This document shows positions 1 through 8,902 of a stretch of 64,000 nt of DNA, piece by piece. A program made the position numbers and the translations under genes. Location: positions 186,001-250,000 of the forward strand of contig JAOMRN010000002.1 in the NCBI GenBank assembly GCA_028355015.1, written 5' to 3'. Source of the DNA: MGIIb-O2 sp002494975. Its GTDB lineage: Archaea > Thermoplasmatota > Poseidoniia > Poseidoniales > Thalassarchaeaceae. The notes under the pieces were generated by a model. The model was not told the DNA's origin, made no database searches, and was given only the letters and a program-made list of their open reading frames with translations. Each line of letters opens with the position of its first letter. The stretch's first letter is position 1.

Positions 1-1
1 A

Positions 2-103
2 GGTGCTGTATTATGCCACTTGAGAATAAAGGAAGACAGTATATCTAGAGCTGTACCTGCATCATCGATGTTACTAATGTCATTATTTGTTGCATTAATT
101 TAA
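2..103 (+). CDS. Possible 3' end of a truncated ORF entering from the left edge
   Basis: A plus-strand frame is open from base 2 to a TAA at 101-103. It would end in a hydrophobic stretch (SMLLMSLFVALI) that could be a C-terminal membrane segment, and it would converge on aceE with one base between the stop codons. The opposite strand also has an open frame here but shows no ATG, GTG or TTG start after the aceE stop. Only 33 codons are visible, so this may be chance. No function is assigned. Confidence 0.2.
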   Translation, partial: GAVLCHLRIKEDSISRAVPASSMLLMSLFVALI

Positions 104-104
104 A

Positions 105-2762
105 TCAGTTTGTCTTGTCATTTCTCTCTCGAGAGATATCAAGTTTGTTCGCTACTTCTTCAGTTAAACCCGTGTTCACTCTACCTTCTCTCTCTAATGC
201 AGAGATTGTTGCTAAAACTATACTCTCTGTATCTATTTCAAAAAATCTCCTTAACTGTGATCTATCATCAGAACGACCAAAACCATCGGTACCTAGGACT
301 ACATAGTTCCCGCCAACCCAACGTTGAATCATTTCAGGGACTGCTATGATGTAATCTGAAACTGCAATGGTAGTAGTTAAATCACCAAAACATTCGGAAA
401 CATAGGATGCTTTTTGTTGATCAGGATAAAGACGATTAATTCTCTGAGATTCAAGACCTTCGCGTCTTAATTCGCCATATGAAGTAACTGACCACACTTC
501 AGAATCGATACCGTAATCTGACAAAATTTGAGAAGCCTCTTTCACATGAGAAAGTATAGGCCCAGAACCTAAGAGTCTAACAGATGGGTTGCCATTATTA
601 TTAGATTCAATTATTTTGTATGCACCCTTTATTATTTTTTCATCCACATCGTTAGGTTTAGCAGGTTGTTGTTCATTTTGATTGTATAGCATTATGTAGT
701 GGAAAACATCAAGATTTTGGTTCCACATTTCATCAATACCATGTCTAATAATTGTGGCTAGTTCATACGCATAAGCAGGGTCCCATGATCTACAATACGG
801 AACAGTACTGGCATGTAATAATGAATGACCATCTTGATGTTGAAGCCCTTCACCATTCAGTGTAGTTCGGCCCGCTGTCGCACCCATCAAGAATCCTCTA
901 GCCCTAGCATCTGCAGCCTGCCAAATCTGGTCATTTACGCGCTGGAATCCAAACATAGAATAAAAGATATAGAAAGGCATAGTTGGAGTAGAAGCATGAG
1001 AATATGAGGTTGCAGATGCTATCCAAGATGCTATAGAATTAGCCTCAGAAATCCCCTCTTCTAATATTTGACCTGTTATCGATTCTTTATAATTCATAAT
1101 CATTTTATGATCTACTGGCTTATATTTTTGACCTGATTGAGAGTATATGCCGAATTCACTGAATAAAGGATCCATTCCAAAAGTTCTACCTTCATCGGGA
1201 ATTATCGGGACTATCTTCTCCCCGATTTCTGACTTCATTAAATTTCTTAATAATCGAACAAATGCCATGGTTGTAGATACTTTCTGACCTTCTGGGGTGC
1301 CTTTATCAAACTCAGAATATGTTTTCTCTTCTGGTAAGTCAAAATTAATTTCTAGTGATTTTCTGGAAGGTAGATAACCGCCAAGTTGCTCTCTGCGTTC
1401 ATGAATATATGCCAGAGCATCAGACTCATCTTCCAATAGATAAAAGGGGTTTTCCTGTAGATTTTCATCAGAAATTGGGATTTGGAGCCGATTCCGATAA
1501 GCAATTAAATCATCGAGATTCATTTTCTTCTTCTGATGAGTTGTATTTTTGCCTGCAAAAGATTCAATGCCCCATCCTTTAACAGTATGCGCTAAAATAA
1601 CTGATGGTTTGTCAGATTCTAAAGCAGCATGATAAGCAGCGTATACCTTCAAAGGATCATGGCCCCCTCGTCGTAAATTAATTATTTCTTCATCGGAAAG
1701 ATTCCTTCCGAGAGAAACTAATACTTCAGAGCCAGAGAATAATTCATCACGGAATTCAGAAGGAGATAATGTACTCATTCTCTGAAAATCACCATCTGTT
1801 ATTTCTTCTAATCTGGCAAGTAATATCCCCTCAATATCTTGAGCGAAAAGACGATCCCAGTTTGTATCCCATAGTACTTTGAAAACATCCCAACCAGCTC
1901 CTCTATACAATCCTTCCAACTCTTGGATAACTTTCGAGTTTCCTCGAACAGGGCCATCTAACCTCTGAAGGTTACAATTAACTATTGTAATTAGATTATT
2001 CAGTTTCTCTCGGCCGGCTACAGCAATTGCTGCAATCGATTCGGGTTCATCCATTTCTCCATCTCCTAGAAATGAATATACAGTACTTTGGGATGTATCT
2101 ACTAATTCACGATCGGTTAGATATTTCCAAAATCTTGCTTGCATTACTGCTGCTAATGGGCCGAGTCCCATTGAGACAGTGGGGTACTCCCAGAAATCTT
2201 TCATTAAACGAGGATGCGGATAGGAAGAAAGACCGTCCAAGAATGCTTCTTGTCTAAAATTAGATAGTTGCTCACGAGTAATTCGACCTTCTAGGAAGGC
2301 TCGAGCATATATTCCAGGGCTACCGTGTCCTTGGATGTATAAGGCGTCACCGATTCCATTGGATTCTTTTCCTTTAAACACGTGATTGAAACCTACCTCA
2401 TATAGGGTAGAAGAAGATGCATAAGTGGATATATGTCCTCCAATACCATCAATTCTTCTATTGGCATCGGAAACTATTAGTGCAGAATTCCAAAGAATAA
2501 TATTTTGAATTTCTTTCTCAATTTGAAGGTCACCAGGGTATGGGACTTGATTATCCCAAGGTATTGTGTTAACATAAGGAGTTTGAGATGCTGGAGGAAT
2601 TTGTATACCTAAATCTTGCGCCTCAGAAAGGACTTCATGAAGCAATAGTCTTGCTCTTTCGATACCAGCTGAATCGACTACTGACCGTAACGATTCTAGC
2701 CATTCATCTGTTTCTTCGGGGTCAATGTCGGGCAGCCTCTGATGATAATTAGGACTAACCAT
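105..2762 (-). CDS. aceE: Pyruvate dehydrogenase E1 component, homodimeric type
   Basis: Thiamine-diphosphate enzyme that decarboxylates pyruvate and passes the acetyl group to the lipoyl domain of E2, feeding acetyl-CoA into the TCA cycle in the cytoplasm. At 885 residues it has the normal length of bacterial AceE. The N-terminal part has the thiamine-diphosphate binding motif GDGEMDEPES followed by NCNLQRLDG about 30 residues later. The middle carries the AceE-typical stretches around EEGISEAN and GRTTLNGEGLQHQDGHS. This is the fused, homodimeric bacterial form, not the archaeal pyruvate:ferredoxin oxidoreductase. The E2 and E3 genes are not in the window. A perfect inverted repeat lies 9 bases upstream of the ATG. 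Identification is firm; acquisition from bacteria is an inference. Confidence 0.97.
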   Translation of the reverse strand: MVSPNYHQRLPDIDPEETDEWLESLRSVVDSAGIERARLLLHEVLSEAQDLGIQIPPASQTPYVNTIPWDNQVPYPGDLQIEKEIQNIILWNSALIVSDANRRIDGIGGHISTYASSSTLYEVGFNHVFKGKESNGIGDALYIQGHGSPGIYARAFLEGRITREQLSNFRQEAFLDGLSSYPHPRLMKDFWEYPTVSMGLGPLAAVMQARFWKYLTDRELVDTSQSTVYSFLGDGEMDEPESIAAIAVAGREKLNNLITIVNCNLQRLDGPVRGNSKVIQELEGLYRGAGWDVFKVLWDTNWDRLFAQDIEGILLARLEEITDGDFQRMSTLSPSEFRDELFSGSEVLVSLGRNLSDEEIINLRRGGHDPLKVYAAYHAALESDKPSVILAHTVKGWGIESFAGKNTTHQKKKMNLDDLIAYRNRLQIPISDENLQENPFYLLEDESDALAYIHERREQLGGYLPSRKSLEINFDLPEEKTYSEFDKGTPEGQKVSTTMAFVRLLRNLMKSEIGEKIVPIIPDEGRTFGMDPLFSEFGIYSQSGQKYKPVDHKMIMNYKESITGQILEEGISEANSIASWIASATSYSHASTPTMPFYIFYSMFGFQRVNDQIWQAADARARGFLMGATAGRTTLNGEGLQHQDGHSLLHASTVPYCRSWDPAYAYELATIIRHGIDEMWNQNLDVFHYIMLYNQNEQQPAKPNDVDEKIIKGAYKIIESNNNGNPSVRLLGSGPILSHVKEASQILSDYGIDSEVWSVTSYGELRREGLESQRINRLYPDQQKASYVSECFGDLTTTIAVSDYIIAVPEMIQRWVGGNYVVLGTDGFGRSDDRSQLRRFFEIDTESIVLATISALEREGRVNTGLTEEVANKLDISRERNDKTN

Positions 2763-2771
2763 TTGACCACA

Positions 2772-2788
2772 CTGCCCCTAAGGGGCAG
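2772..2788. promoter_or_regulatory. Perfect 7-bp inverted repeat upstream of aceE (operator or leader hairpin)
   Basis: CTGCCCC-TAA-GGGGCAG is a perfect palindrome with a 3-base spacer. It ends 9 bases upstream of the aceE ATG at 2762, in the place where a ribosome binding site or near-leaderless transcription start would fall. It could be an operator for a dimeric regulator, or an mRNA hairpin limiting ribosome access. It also lies between the end of the GNAT gene and aceE, but no T-run follows it, so a terminator is less likely. Confidence 0.5.
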
Positions 2789-2831
2789 ATTGGCGAGGAT
2801 GCTGGGTCTTTTGAATCTTCGAGAAAAGTTT

Positions 2832-3419
2832 TCACATAATTTTCGAAAATTTTGGGGTGGTTTTGACTAAATGGCAGTGGTGTAATGTACGTATTCCAGC
2901 AACAGTAACTGCTGAATCACCTGAAACGCATCTTTCACCATTCCAATTGTTAACAGTTTGTAAAACAGTTTTTTGTCCAGCTAAATTAAGAGGGTCTACT
3001 TTCAATTCAACGGTAATTTCACCAATTGCACCTAACCATTTTAATGTTGCATTAATTGATTTTTTAGCTAGCCCGTGCCTTTGAGCAGAGCTTCTAACCC
3101 AATATCCTAAGTTCCACTCTGCCTGAGTTGTTCGAGTCACATGATCAAAACCGATTAACCCTAATAATTCATTGTCCCAAGGTCTAATCATAACCCAATG
3201 ATGCATTAGTCCGCTACGACCCATTTTCTCCGTTTCTTGAAGGAATGAATCTATTTGTTCGGAAAAGGAAATATCAGGATTGACCCAAGGCATTGCTCGG
3301 CTGACTTCAGGCCAGGTTTCTTCAAATGCTTCTAACAATTCAGAACTATAATCTAAAGTTGCAGGGCGGAGAACAAGACTATCGTCGACTCTGATAGATG
3401 AGGTCGCTCGTCTAGACAC
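2832..3419 (-). CDS. GNAT-family N-acetyltransferase (RimJ/RimL-like)
   Basis: Predicted acetyl-CoA-dependent N-acetyltransferase of 195 residues, the usual size for the RimJ/RimL group that modifies ribosomal protein N-termini or small amines. The N-terminal half has a LRPATLDYSSELLEAFEETWPE segment resembling the substrate-binding helices. The core strand LLGLIGFDHV and the segment WNLGYWVRSSAQRHGLAKKSIN match the acetyl-CoA pyrophosphate loop region, and PLNLAGQKTVLQ is a variant of the family's Asn-x-x-Ser block. It lies upstream of aceE on the same strand with a 69-bp gap that includes the palindrome at 2772. The substrate cannot be told from sequence. Confidence 0.8.
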   Translation of the reverse strand: MSRRATSSIRVDDSLVLRPATLDYSSELLEAFEETWPEVSRAMPWVNPDISFSEQIDSFLQETEKMGRSGLMHHWVMIRPWDNELLGLIGFDHVTRTTQAEWNLGYWVRSSAQRHGLAKKSINATLKWLGAIGEITVELKVDPLNLAGQKTVLQTVNNWNGERCVSGDSAVTVAGIRTLHHCHLVKTTPKFSKIM

Positions 3420-3473
3420 ACCTTTCCGAGTACAACCTTATGCATGACTTCTGCGGAGGATAGTTTTCAATCT

Positions 3474-4502
3474 TCAAGGCCTTAATTTCTTTTTAGCTAC
3501 GATTAAGTTATTATCGCTAGGTATTATTTCACTCGCATTTTCAAGCATTTTGTCTACAGACTGAGGACGACCAATTCGTTGCAATAAAGCACCAATCGGA
3601 TAAATTAATTTTGAACGGTTTCCAAGGTGAGGACCTACTTCATCCAGTAATACGGTTGCCTGTGCAGTATCCTTGGATTTTGCTGCTTCCATAGCAGCCT
3701 TCACCTGTAAAGCCACATCTCTATCAGACCATTTTTGTTGTTGAGGCCATGGCCAATAATTTGGTTCTACAATAGGCAATGATGATAAAATCTGATCAGC
3801 TGAAATTAGAGGAGGTAAGGGGGTAGGCGGTGGGGGCATCGGAGCTAATACTTCATCTCGAGGAGGGATTGGAGGAAGTAACGGGGGTGGAGGGATTTTT
3901 CGTGTTGGAAGGAGTTCTGGTTCCGGTTCCGGCTCTGGTTCCGGCTCTGGTTCCGGCTCTGGTTCCGGCTCTGGTTCCGGCTCTGGTTCTAAATTGGATT
4001 CAAATTCTGGACCAGCAGGCTGAATTAATTCAACTGATTTGTAAGATAGTTCTTCGACTGGTTCTATTTCCTCTTCTGGAATTTCAAATTTAGTCACAAA
4101 TTCAGGGGCATCTTCAGGTTTGAGAACGTAATCCTCTTCTTCTTCATCAATAGGTTCAGGTGAATCGACAGTCAATGCAAAAGATGGATTTTTTGAAACG
4201 ACTATACCATCATCATCATCATACTGCTGAACATCTATTGTTACATCATCAATCTGAAAAGTTGTCTTAGACCAATCAATTATATCTTCTGATTCTTCTT
4301 CTTCAAAGTCACCTAATAATTCATCAAAAAGATCACTGACAATTTCCTCCTTGATCTCAGAATCTTGTTGAAAAGATGCCTTTTTTAACTGATATTGGCA
4401 CAATGAGCAAAGAACTGCATCGTCCGAATTCTTGTGTTGACAGGTAGGACAGATTTGACCCACTTCTTCGATATTTCTCCAATTTCGGAACCTATCGAAC
4501 AT
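3474..4502 (-). CDS. Zinc-ribbon protein with Pro-Glu repeat linker
   Basis: Function unknown. About 342 residues from the ATG at 4502; an upstream start at 4622 would overlap the divergent helicase gene and adds a sequence without domain features. The N-terminus has a zinc ribbon (CPTCQHKNSDDAVLCSLC, CxxC twice). A long acidic stretch follows, then an EPEP run encoded by five exact 12-bp repeats, then a Pro-rich segment. The C-terminal 100 residues are helical with alternating Ala/Leu and could be a TPR-like domain (VKAAMEAAKSKDTAQATVLL). No signal peptide or membrane segment is seen. This layout suggests an extended scaffold or adaptor with domains at both ends; that is inference. Confidence 0.7.
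   Translation of the reverse strand: MFDRFRNWRNIEEVGQICPTCQHKNSDDAVLCSLCQYQLKKASFQQDSEIKEEIVSDLFDELLGDFEEEESEDIIDWSKTTFQIDDVTIDVQQYDDDDGIVVSKNPSFALTVDSPEPIDEEEEDYVLKPEDAPEFVTKFEIPEEEIEPVEELSYKSVELIQPAGPEFESNLEPEPEPEPEPEPEPEPEPEPEPEPELLPTRKIPPPPLLPPIPPRDEVLAPMPPPPTPLPPLISADQILSSLPIVEPNYWPWPQQQKWSDRDVALQVKAAMEAAKSKDTAQATVLLDEVGPHLGNRSKLIYPIGALLQRIGRPQSVDKMLENASEIIPSDNNLIVAKKKLRP
3925..3984 (-). repeat. 12-bp minisatellite encoding Glu-Pro repeats
   Basis: Five exact tandem copies of GGTTCCGGCTCT (read on the plus strand), with imperfect partial copies on both sides. On the coding strand each unit encodes Glu-Pro-Glu-Pro. The base-perfect identity implies recent slippage expansion and probable copy-number variation between strains. 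A unit length divisible by three keeps the gene in frame. Confidence 0.9.
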
Positions 4503-4613
4503 CTTGCATCCCCTCAGACATTCGCACTCGACAAAACATACCGTATAATCCTCACGTGGAGAAGTGTAAAACATCAAATGTAATACTATTGTGAATTTAG
4601 ACCAGAAAGCGTG

Positions 4614-6566
4614 ATGTGTCAATTACCTTGGCGAGTAGTTATGGGAGGGGATTCTAAGGCACCTCCTACGCGTTTTAACAGAAGTCAAGATCATCACGAA
4701 TTATATCTAAAACTAATCAGATGGGAATTAGACGATGAGATGCAAAATGTTCTTCAAAAACTACAAAATTGGCCGAAGAAAAGGTTGATTGAAAATGGAA
4801 TATCCCTATTTGATTTGATTGGTAAAAACGATGGTTGGTTATTTGGCCAAAGAATTATCAAATTTACAAATCGGAGGAAAAAAGATTTAGGTGCACATCG
4901 TTTTAGGCAAGGAGATATTATATTATTATCAAGAAAAGACCCTCTGAAAGAAACAACAATAGAAGGAACTATTTATTCAACTTCAAGGAATTCTATAAAG
5001 ATAGTATTTTCAGATATACCAAAGAATATTAGAAAAGATACTTGGAGAATAGATAAAGGGGCAAATAGAATAGCTTACGATAGAATGAAAGATGCGCTTA
5101 ATAGTGTATTTCAAGAAGAGGGAGGAGTCCCTTTGAGAGAATTATTACTTGGTATGGTTCACGACCCTCCAGGCACTGCTAGTTTAACCCCTGAGTTGGG
5201 GGGAGCAAGGGGTAGAAGTACGTCCTTCGCACACGACCTTAATGAACCTCAATTGATTGCTTCAAAGGCTGCAATAGAAAGGAGATTGACATTAATTCAA
5301 GGACCACCTGGTACTGGAAAAACTCATACTGCCGTTAGAATACTAGAGTCATGGGCTAAACAAGATGTTGGGACCATCCTGGCTGTGGCTGATTCAAACG
5401 TCGCAGTAGATAATTTACTCGAAGGTTTACTAGCAAGAGGTGTGCGATCAGTAAGATTGGGGCAACCCGTAAAAGTAAGAGAAAAATTAAGGCAGGCGAC
5501 AATGGATGCGCAAATGGAAATTCACCCTCTGAGGAGAGATTTAGAAACTCAATTAGAATTGAATGAAAAATTGAATCGAAGAATTAGTTCTATGAAAGGT
5601 AAAGAAAAAGGTTTGGCGCATCGAGATATTAAGAAAGGATGGAAAGAAATTCGTAGGATTGAAAATCAAATTAGGGATGATATATTAGATAAAACTCAGA
5701 TTGTTTGTTGTACCTGTATAGGCTCAGGTAATGAAATATTAGATGGAAGAAGATTTTCTCAAGTTTTGATTGATGAAGCAACACAGGCTACAGAACCTGC
5801 GTCTTTAGTCCCTTTAATTAGAGGGGCCAGGCAAATCGTACTAGTTGGCGATCATAAACAATTACCGCCGACGGTACTATCTTTTAGAGCAGAAGAAAAA
5901 GGCCTGAAAAGGTCTCTATTTGAAAGATTAGTGGATTTGGGAATTGAACCATTTTTATTGACAAAACAGTATAGAATGCATCCTTCGATTTCAAAATTTC
6001 CAAATAAACAATTTTATTCTAGTAAACTAATTGATGGAGTGAATGCAAGTAGTAGACCCGCCCCCGCAGGACTACTCTGGCCTGATTGGGATAATCCTGT
6101 TGCATTCATCCCTATAGAGGGAGGGGAACTTGTTTCTCCTGATGGAACTTCAAGAGAAAATCCTGCAGAAGTTTCATGGGTTCTTAAAATTACAGAGGAT
6201 CTACTTGAAGCAGGAGAATTGACAAAAAAAGATATTGGAATTATCACTCCCTATGCAGGTCAAGTTAGGGCTATCCGTAATTCTATGGATGAAAAATTGG
6301 ATGATGTGGAAGTTAGGACCGTGGACGGATATCAAGGAAGGGAAAAGGAAGTGATTATTTTTTCTTGTGTACGATCCAATCCCGAAGGTAATGTAGGATT
6401 TTTAGCGGAACCTAGAAGATTAAATGTTGCTTTAACGAGAGCAAAAAGGGGCCTTATCGTAATCGGTGACCCTGCAACTCTCAGAAGTGATAAGAATTGG
6501 CAAGCATGGTTAGAGTATATCCGCAATAGTAAGTTTGAGGCGTGGCACCTTCTCGGAATGGCCTGA
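4614..6566 (+). CDS. Superfamily 1B DNA/RNA helicase, IGHMBP2/UPF1-like
   Basis: Predicted ATP-dependent 5'-3' helicase of about 650 residues. Visible motifs in order: Walker A GPPGTGKT near residue 230, motif Ia VADSNVAVDNLL, Walker B with DEAT (VLIDEATQATEP), motif III LVGDHKQLPPT, motif IV KQYRMHP, motif V TVDGYQGREKEV, and motif VI NVALTRAKRGLIV. An insertion of about 100 charged residues between Ia and Walker B corresponds to the 1B/stalk region of UPF1-like enzymes. A small beta-rich domain around residues 95-140 fits the 1B barrel. GTG 4611, ATG 4614 and ATG 4641 are alternative starts; 4614 is preferred because an AT-rich promoter-like stretch lies just upstream. It is divergent from the zinc-ribbon gene and followed directly by the RDD gene. 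Confidence 0.92.
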   Translation: MCQLPWRVVMGGDSKAPPTRFNRSQDHHELYLKLIRWELDDEMQNVLQKLQNWPKKRLIENGISLFDLIGKNDGWLFGQRIIKFTNRRKKDLGAHRFRQGDIILLSRKDPLKETTIEGTIYSTSRNSIKIVFSDIPKNIRKDTWRIDKGANRIAYDRMKDALNSVFQEEGGVPLRELLLGMVHDPPGTASLTPELGGARGRSTSFAHDLNEPQLIASKAAIERRLTLIQGPPGTGKTHTAVRILESWAKQDVGTILAVADSNVAVDNLLEGLLARGVRSVRLGQPVKVREKLRQATMDAQMEIHPLRRDLETQLELNEKLNRRISSMKGKEKGLAHRDIKKGWKEIRRIENQIRDDILDKTQIVCCTCIGSGNEILDGRRFSQVLIDEATQATEPASLVPLIRGARQIVLVGDHKQLPPTVLSFRAEEKGLKRSLFERLVDLGIEPFLLTKQYRMHPSISKFPNKQFYSSKLIDGVNASSRPAPAGLLWPDWDNPVAFIPIEGGELVSPDGTSRENPAEVSWVLKITEDLLEAGELTKKDIGIITPYAGQVRAIRNSMDEKLDDVEVRTVDGYQGREKEVIIFSCVRSNPEGNVGFLAEPRRLNVALTRAKRGLIVIGDPATLRSDKNWQAWLEYIRNSKFEAWHLLGMA

Positions 6567-6567
6567 G

Positions 6568-7152
6568 ATGACTATGATGGATGGGCATGATTCACCTATT
6601 TCGATTAACAAAGGCAGTACTACAATTGCTAAGGCACTGGTTTCTGAAGATGGTGGGCACTGGCCTGTACCAGAAGGAACAATCTTGGCATCTGGAATGA
6701 GGAGGATTGTATCTTTTGTTGTAGATACCGTAATAGTAAGTTCAATTTTACTACTAGCTACAGGCGGAGATTTGATCAATGTGTGGAATCTAACTCTTTG
6801 GGCATCTGCTGATTTTCATTACGCCTTAGCCATGCTGTTTATTCTTCTAATATCACATTGGCTTTATTGGAAGTATACTGGACTATACTACTCGCGATCA
6901 TTTGGTCAGAAATTAATGGGGCTGGCGGTTTTAGCAGAAGATGGTTCTGAAATGACAAGTAAAATGTGGGAAATAAGAGCTATGAAAAAATTGGGTTATC
7001 TTATTTTCCCATTTAGTATTTATTTCGGGTCTTATGATTTAGCGAGAATTTCTCAGCGGCATACACATCAATCTAATATTGATTTACGCGTAGGCTCCAT
7101 TGTTGCACATGCTAATTCTTTACCACCCGCAAATAGAAAACATATCAAATGA
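6568..7152 (+). CDS. RDD-family membrane protein
   Basis: Small integral membrane protein of about 194 residues. After a soluble N-terminal tail, the segment SGMRRIVSFVVDTVIVSSILLL matches the start of RDD domains, where an Arg and Asp flank the first membrane helix. Two more hydrophobic segments follow (ALAMLFILLISHWLYW and LGYLIFPFSIYF), with YYSRSFGQKLMGLAVLAEDG between them, the typical RDD G-Q-K-L-x-G-L motif. The ATG at 6568 comes one base after the helicase stop, so the two are probably co-transcribed; a longer ORF start at 6535 overlaps the helicase. RDD proteins are poorly defined; some act as ion antiporters. Confidence 0.8.
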   Translation: MTMMDGHDSPISINKGSTTIAKALVSEDGGHWPVPEGTILASGMRRIVSFVVDTVIVSSILLLATGGDLINVWNLTLWASADFHYALAMLFILLISHWLYWKYTGLYYSRSFGQKLMGLAVLAEDGSEMTSKMWEIRAMKKLGYLIFPFSIYFGSYDLARISQRHTHQSNIDLRVGSIVAHANSLPPANRKHIK

Positions 7153-7161
7153 GGATGTTGT

Positions 7162-7764
7162 ATGCAAAAAGCAATTCGAGAAGTATTAAACGGAAATTGC
7201 GTAGTTTATCCTACTTCGACTTTACCCGCCCTAGGTTGCATATTAACTTCAAAGGCTCTCGATAATTTATATGAACTCAAAAAAAGATCTCATGACATGA
7301 TAGTCAGTATAGCTGTAAGCGACTTGGAGCAAGCATCTGATTTAGTATATTTAACAGATGATTTAGAAGATTTCATCTCTGCGTTTCCCGAGGGTTCGGT
7401 TACAATTATACTTCGTGCTAAAAAACCATTAGATGAGAGATTAGGTGGGGAAAATATTGCTATTCGTATACTCTCAAATCCAATAGCTAAGAAATTCGTA
7501 AAGCAGACTGGACCTATAACTGCAACTTCGGCTAATATTAGTGGATTAATCCCTGTTAATGACTGTGAAACTGCGGCAGAAAGTCTTTCCAATACCGCTA
7601 ATGAGATTGCCTACATATCCGGGATATGTACGGGAGGAGTACCCAGTACCTTGATAGCATGGCATACGGTCTGTAAATCACCCAACAGTCGCGAGATAGA
7701 GGTATTGAGAGAAGGTTTAGTCAAATCAAAGGAAGTTCTAGAATGGTGGAAGAAGCAGATTTGA
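7162..7764 (+). CDS. Threonylcarbamoyl-AMP synthase, YrdC/Sua5 family
   Basis: Makes L-threonylcarbamoyl-AMP from threonine, bicarbonate and ATP, the first step of the t6A37 modification of ANN-decoding tRNAs. The 200 residues form a single YrdC domain without the C-terminal Sua5 domain. Diagnostic segments are VVYPTSTLPALGC near the N-terminus, LYELKKRSHD, the SVTIILRAK strand and ITATSANISG near residue 120. The next enzymes of the pathway are KEOPS subunits, one of which (Pcc1) is encoded at 42.9 kb. The gene lies 9 bp after the RDD gene and overlaps the methionine aminopeptidase start by 22 bp, pointing to translational coupling. Confidence 0.9.
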   Translation: MQKAIREVLNGNCVVYPTSTLPALGCILTSKALDNLYELKKRSHDMIVSIAVSDLEQASDLVYLTDDLEDFISAFPEGSVTIILRAKKPLDERLGGENIAIRILSNPIAKKFVKQTGPITATSANISGLIPVNDCETAAESLSNTANEIAYISGICTGGVPSTLIAWHTVCKSPNSREIEVLREGLVKSKEVLEWWKKQI

Positions 7765-8753
7765 AGCAGTGGAGAGATGCTGGCCACGTGGCTCGAAGGA
7801 CCTTGGAGGGAATTAAAGATGAAATTCAAGAAGGCAAAACTTGGTTAGAAGTCATTGATTCTGCTGAGAGATTTATTAGAAGACATGGCGGACAGGCTGC
7901 CTTTCCAGTTACTATTTCTGTAAATGAAATTGCTGCACACTTCACGCCCAGCCACCAAGATCTTGCTCCGGAGGGATGGGATAAACCAATGACCTTTGAA
8001 AAAGGTGACTTAGTTAAATTAGATGTTGGAGTTCACATTAAAGGGGCTCTAGCAGATAATGCGTTGACCATCGAAGTAGGTAATCAGAATAAACATACTG
8101 AACAAATCAAAGCAGCGAGAGAAGCAAGAGATGCAGCTATAGAAAAAATGCATCCAGGAACTCCTTGGCATGAAATCGGGCAAGCAGCGGAACAAGTAAC
8201 AAAAGATGCTGGGTTCGAACCTATCAGGAATTTGTGTGGACATGAATTAGAAAGGTGGAATTTACACTCTGGTACATCTATACCATCATATGCATGCGGA
8301 CCAAATTCTGGATTCAAAGGTAAAGCTGAAACGGGAAGTGTTTATGCAATTGAGCCTTTTAATACAACAGGTAAAACTGGGATGATTGAAAATATACAGC
8401 CAACTGGATCATCGAATATTCTAAGAGTTACAGGGGATGTTTCAATTCGTAAAGCACTATCTAAAGGGAAATTAAAACCTCTTGGAGCAACTATGGCTAG
8501 ATACATCGAAGAACGATACCATACATTGCCATTTGCTTCAAGATGGGCGTATCCACTTTTAGAAAAGCCATTTCCAACTGAAGATGCTGAGTCTTTACAG
8601 AAAAAATGGAAAGCAATGATAAAAAAACTAACGGCTATAAGATTCTTAGAAGTTTATGAAGCATTACGAGATGTTGATGGCGGGAATGTCGGGCAATTTG
8701 AGCACACTGTAATCGTCACTGAGGGTGGTCCAGAAGTATTAACTGTACTTTAG
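7743..8753 (+). CDS. map: Methionine aminopeptidase, type II
   Basis: Removes the initiator methionine from nascent proteins with a small second residue. The 336 residues contain the pita-bread fold with the five metal ligands visible: Asp in LDVGVHIKGALADN (two Asp), His in CGHELERW, Glu in YAIEPF, and Glu in GQFEHTVIV. The substrate His is in NEIAAHFTP. The insertion of about 70 residues after the Glu in YAIEPF marks the archaeal/eukaryotic type II enzyme. The start overlaps the yrdC 3' end. It ends 150 bp before the convergent EamA gene. Confidence 0.95.
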   Translation: MVEEADLKQWRDAGHVARRTLEGIKDEIQEGKTWLEVIDSAERFIRRHGGQAAFPVTISVNEIAAHFTPSHQDLAPEGWDKPMTFEKGDLVKLDVGVHIKGALADNALTIEVGNQNKHTEQIKAAREARDAAIEKMHPGTPWHEIGQAAEQVTKDAGFEPIRNLCGHELERWNLHSGTSIPSYACGPNSGFKGKAETGSVYAIEPFNTTGKTGMIENIQPTGSSNILRVTGDVSIRKALSKGKLKPLGATMARYIEERYHTLPFASRWAYPLLEKPFPTEDAESLQKKWKAMIKKLTAIRFLEVYEALRDVDGGNVGQFEHTVIVTEGGPEVLTVL

Positions 8754-8804
8754 AGTGAAAAATACATATTTTAATCACTTATTGACTTATATCTAACAAG
8801 GATT

Positions 8805-8900
8805 ATGAATTGCCCACCCGTATGAGAGTTCGTACAGGGACGTAAGGTTCTGCTGAGTGCATCCCATCCCCTCGCTAATATCTCTCGCCCTGTACACCTA
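8805..8900 (-). ncRNA. Candidate small structured RNA in a convergent gap
   Basis: The 149-bp gap between the convergent map and eamA genes holds a GC-rich patch unlike its AT-rich surroundings. GTACAGGG at 8832-8839 and CCCTGTAC at 8888-8895 form a perfect 8-bp long-range stem. GAGAG at 8825-8829 and CTCTC at 8882-8886 could pair across it as a pseudoknot. The minus strand carries GAACCTTACG, a 10-mer also found at 19401-19410 in the larger RNA candidate. It could instead be a bidirectional terminator, though no T-run is obvious. Strand is a guess. Confidence 0.25.
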
Positions 8901-8902
8901 AA

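Noticed and set aside
4503..4622. Forty extra N-terminal residues of the zinc-ribbon/Pro-Glu protein
   Set aside because: They overlap the start of the divergent helicase gene and the promoter region; the ATG at 4502 is followed closely by the zinc ribbon.
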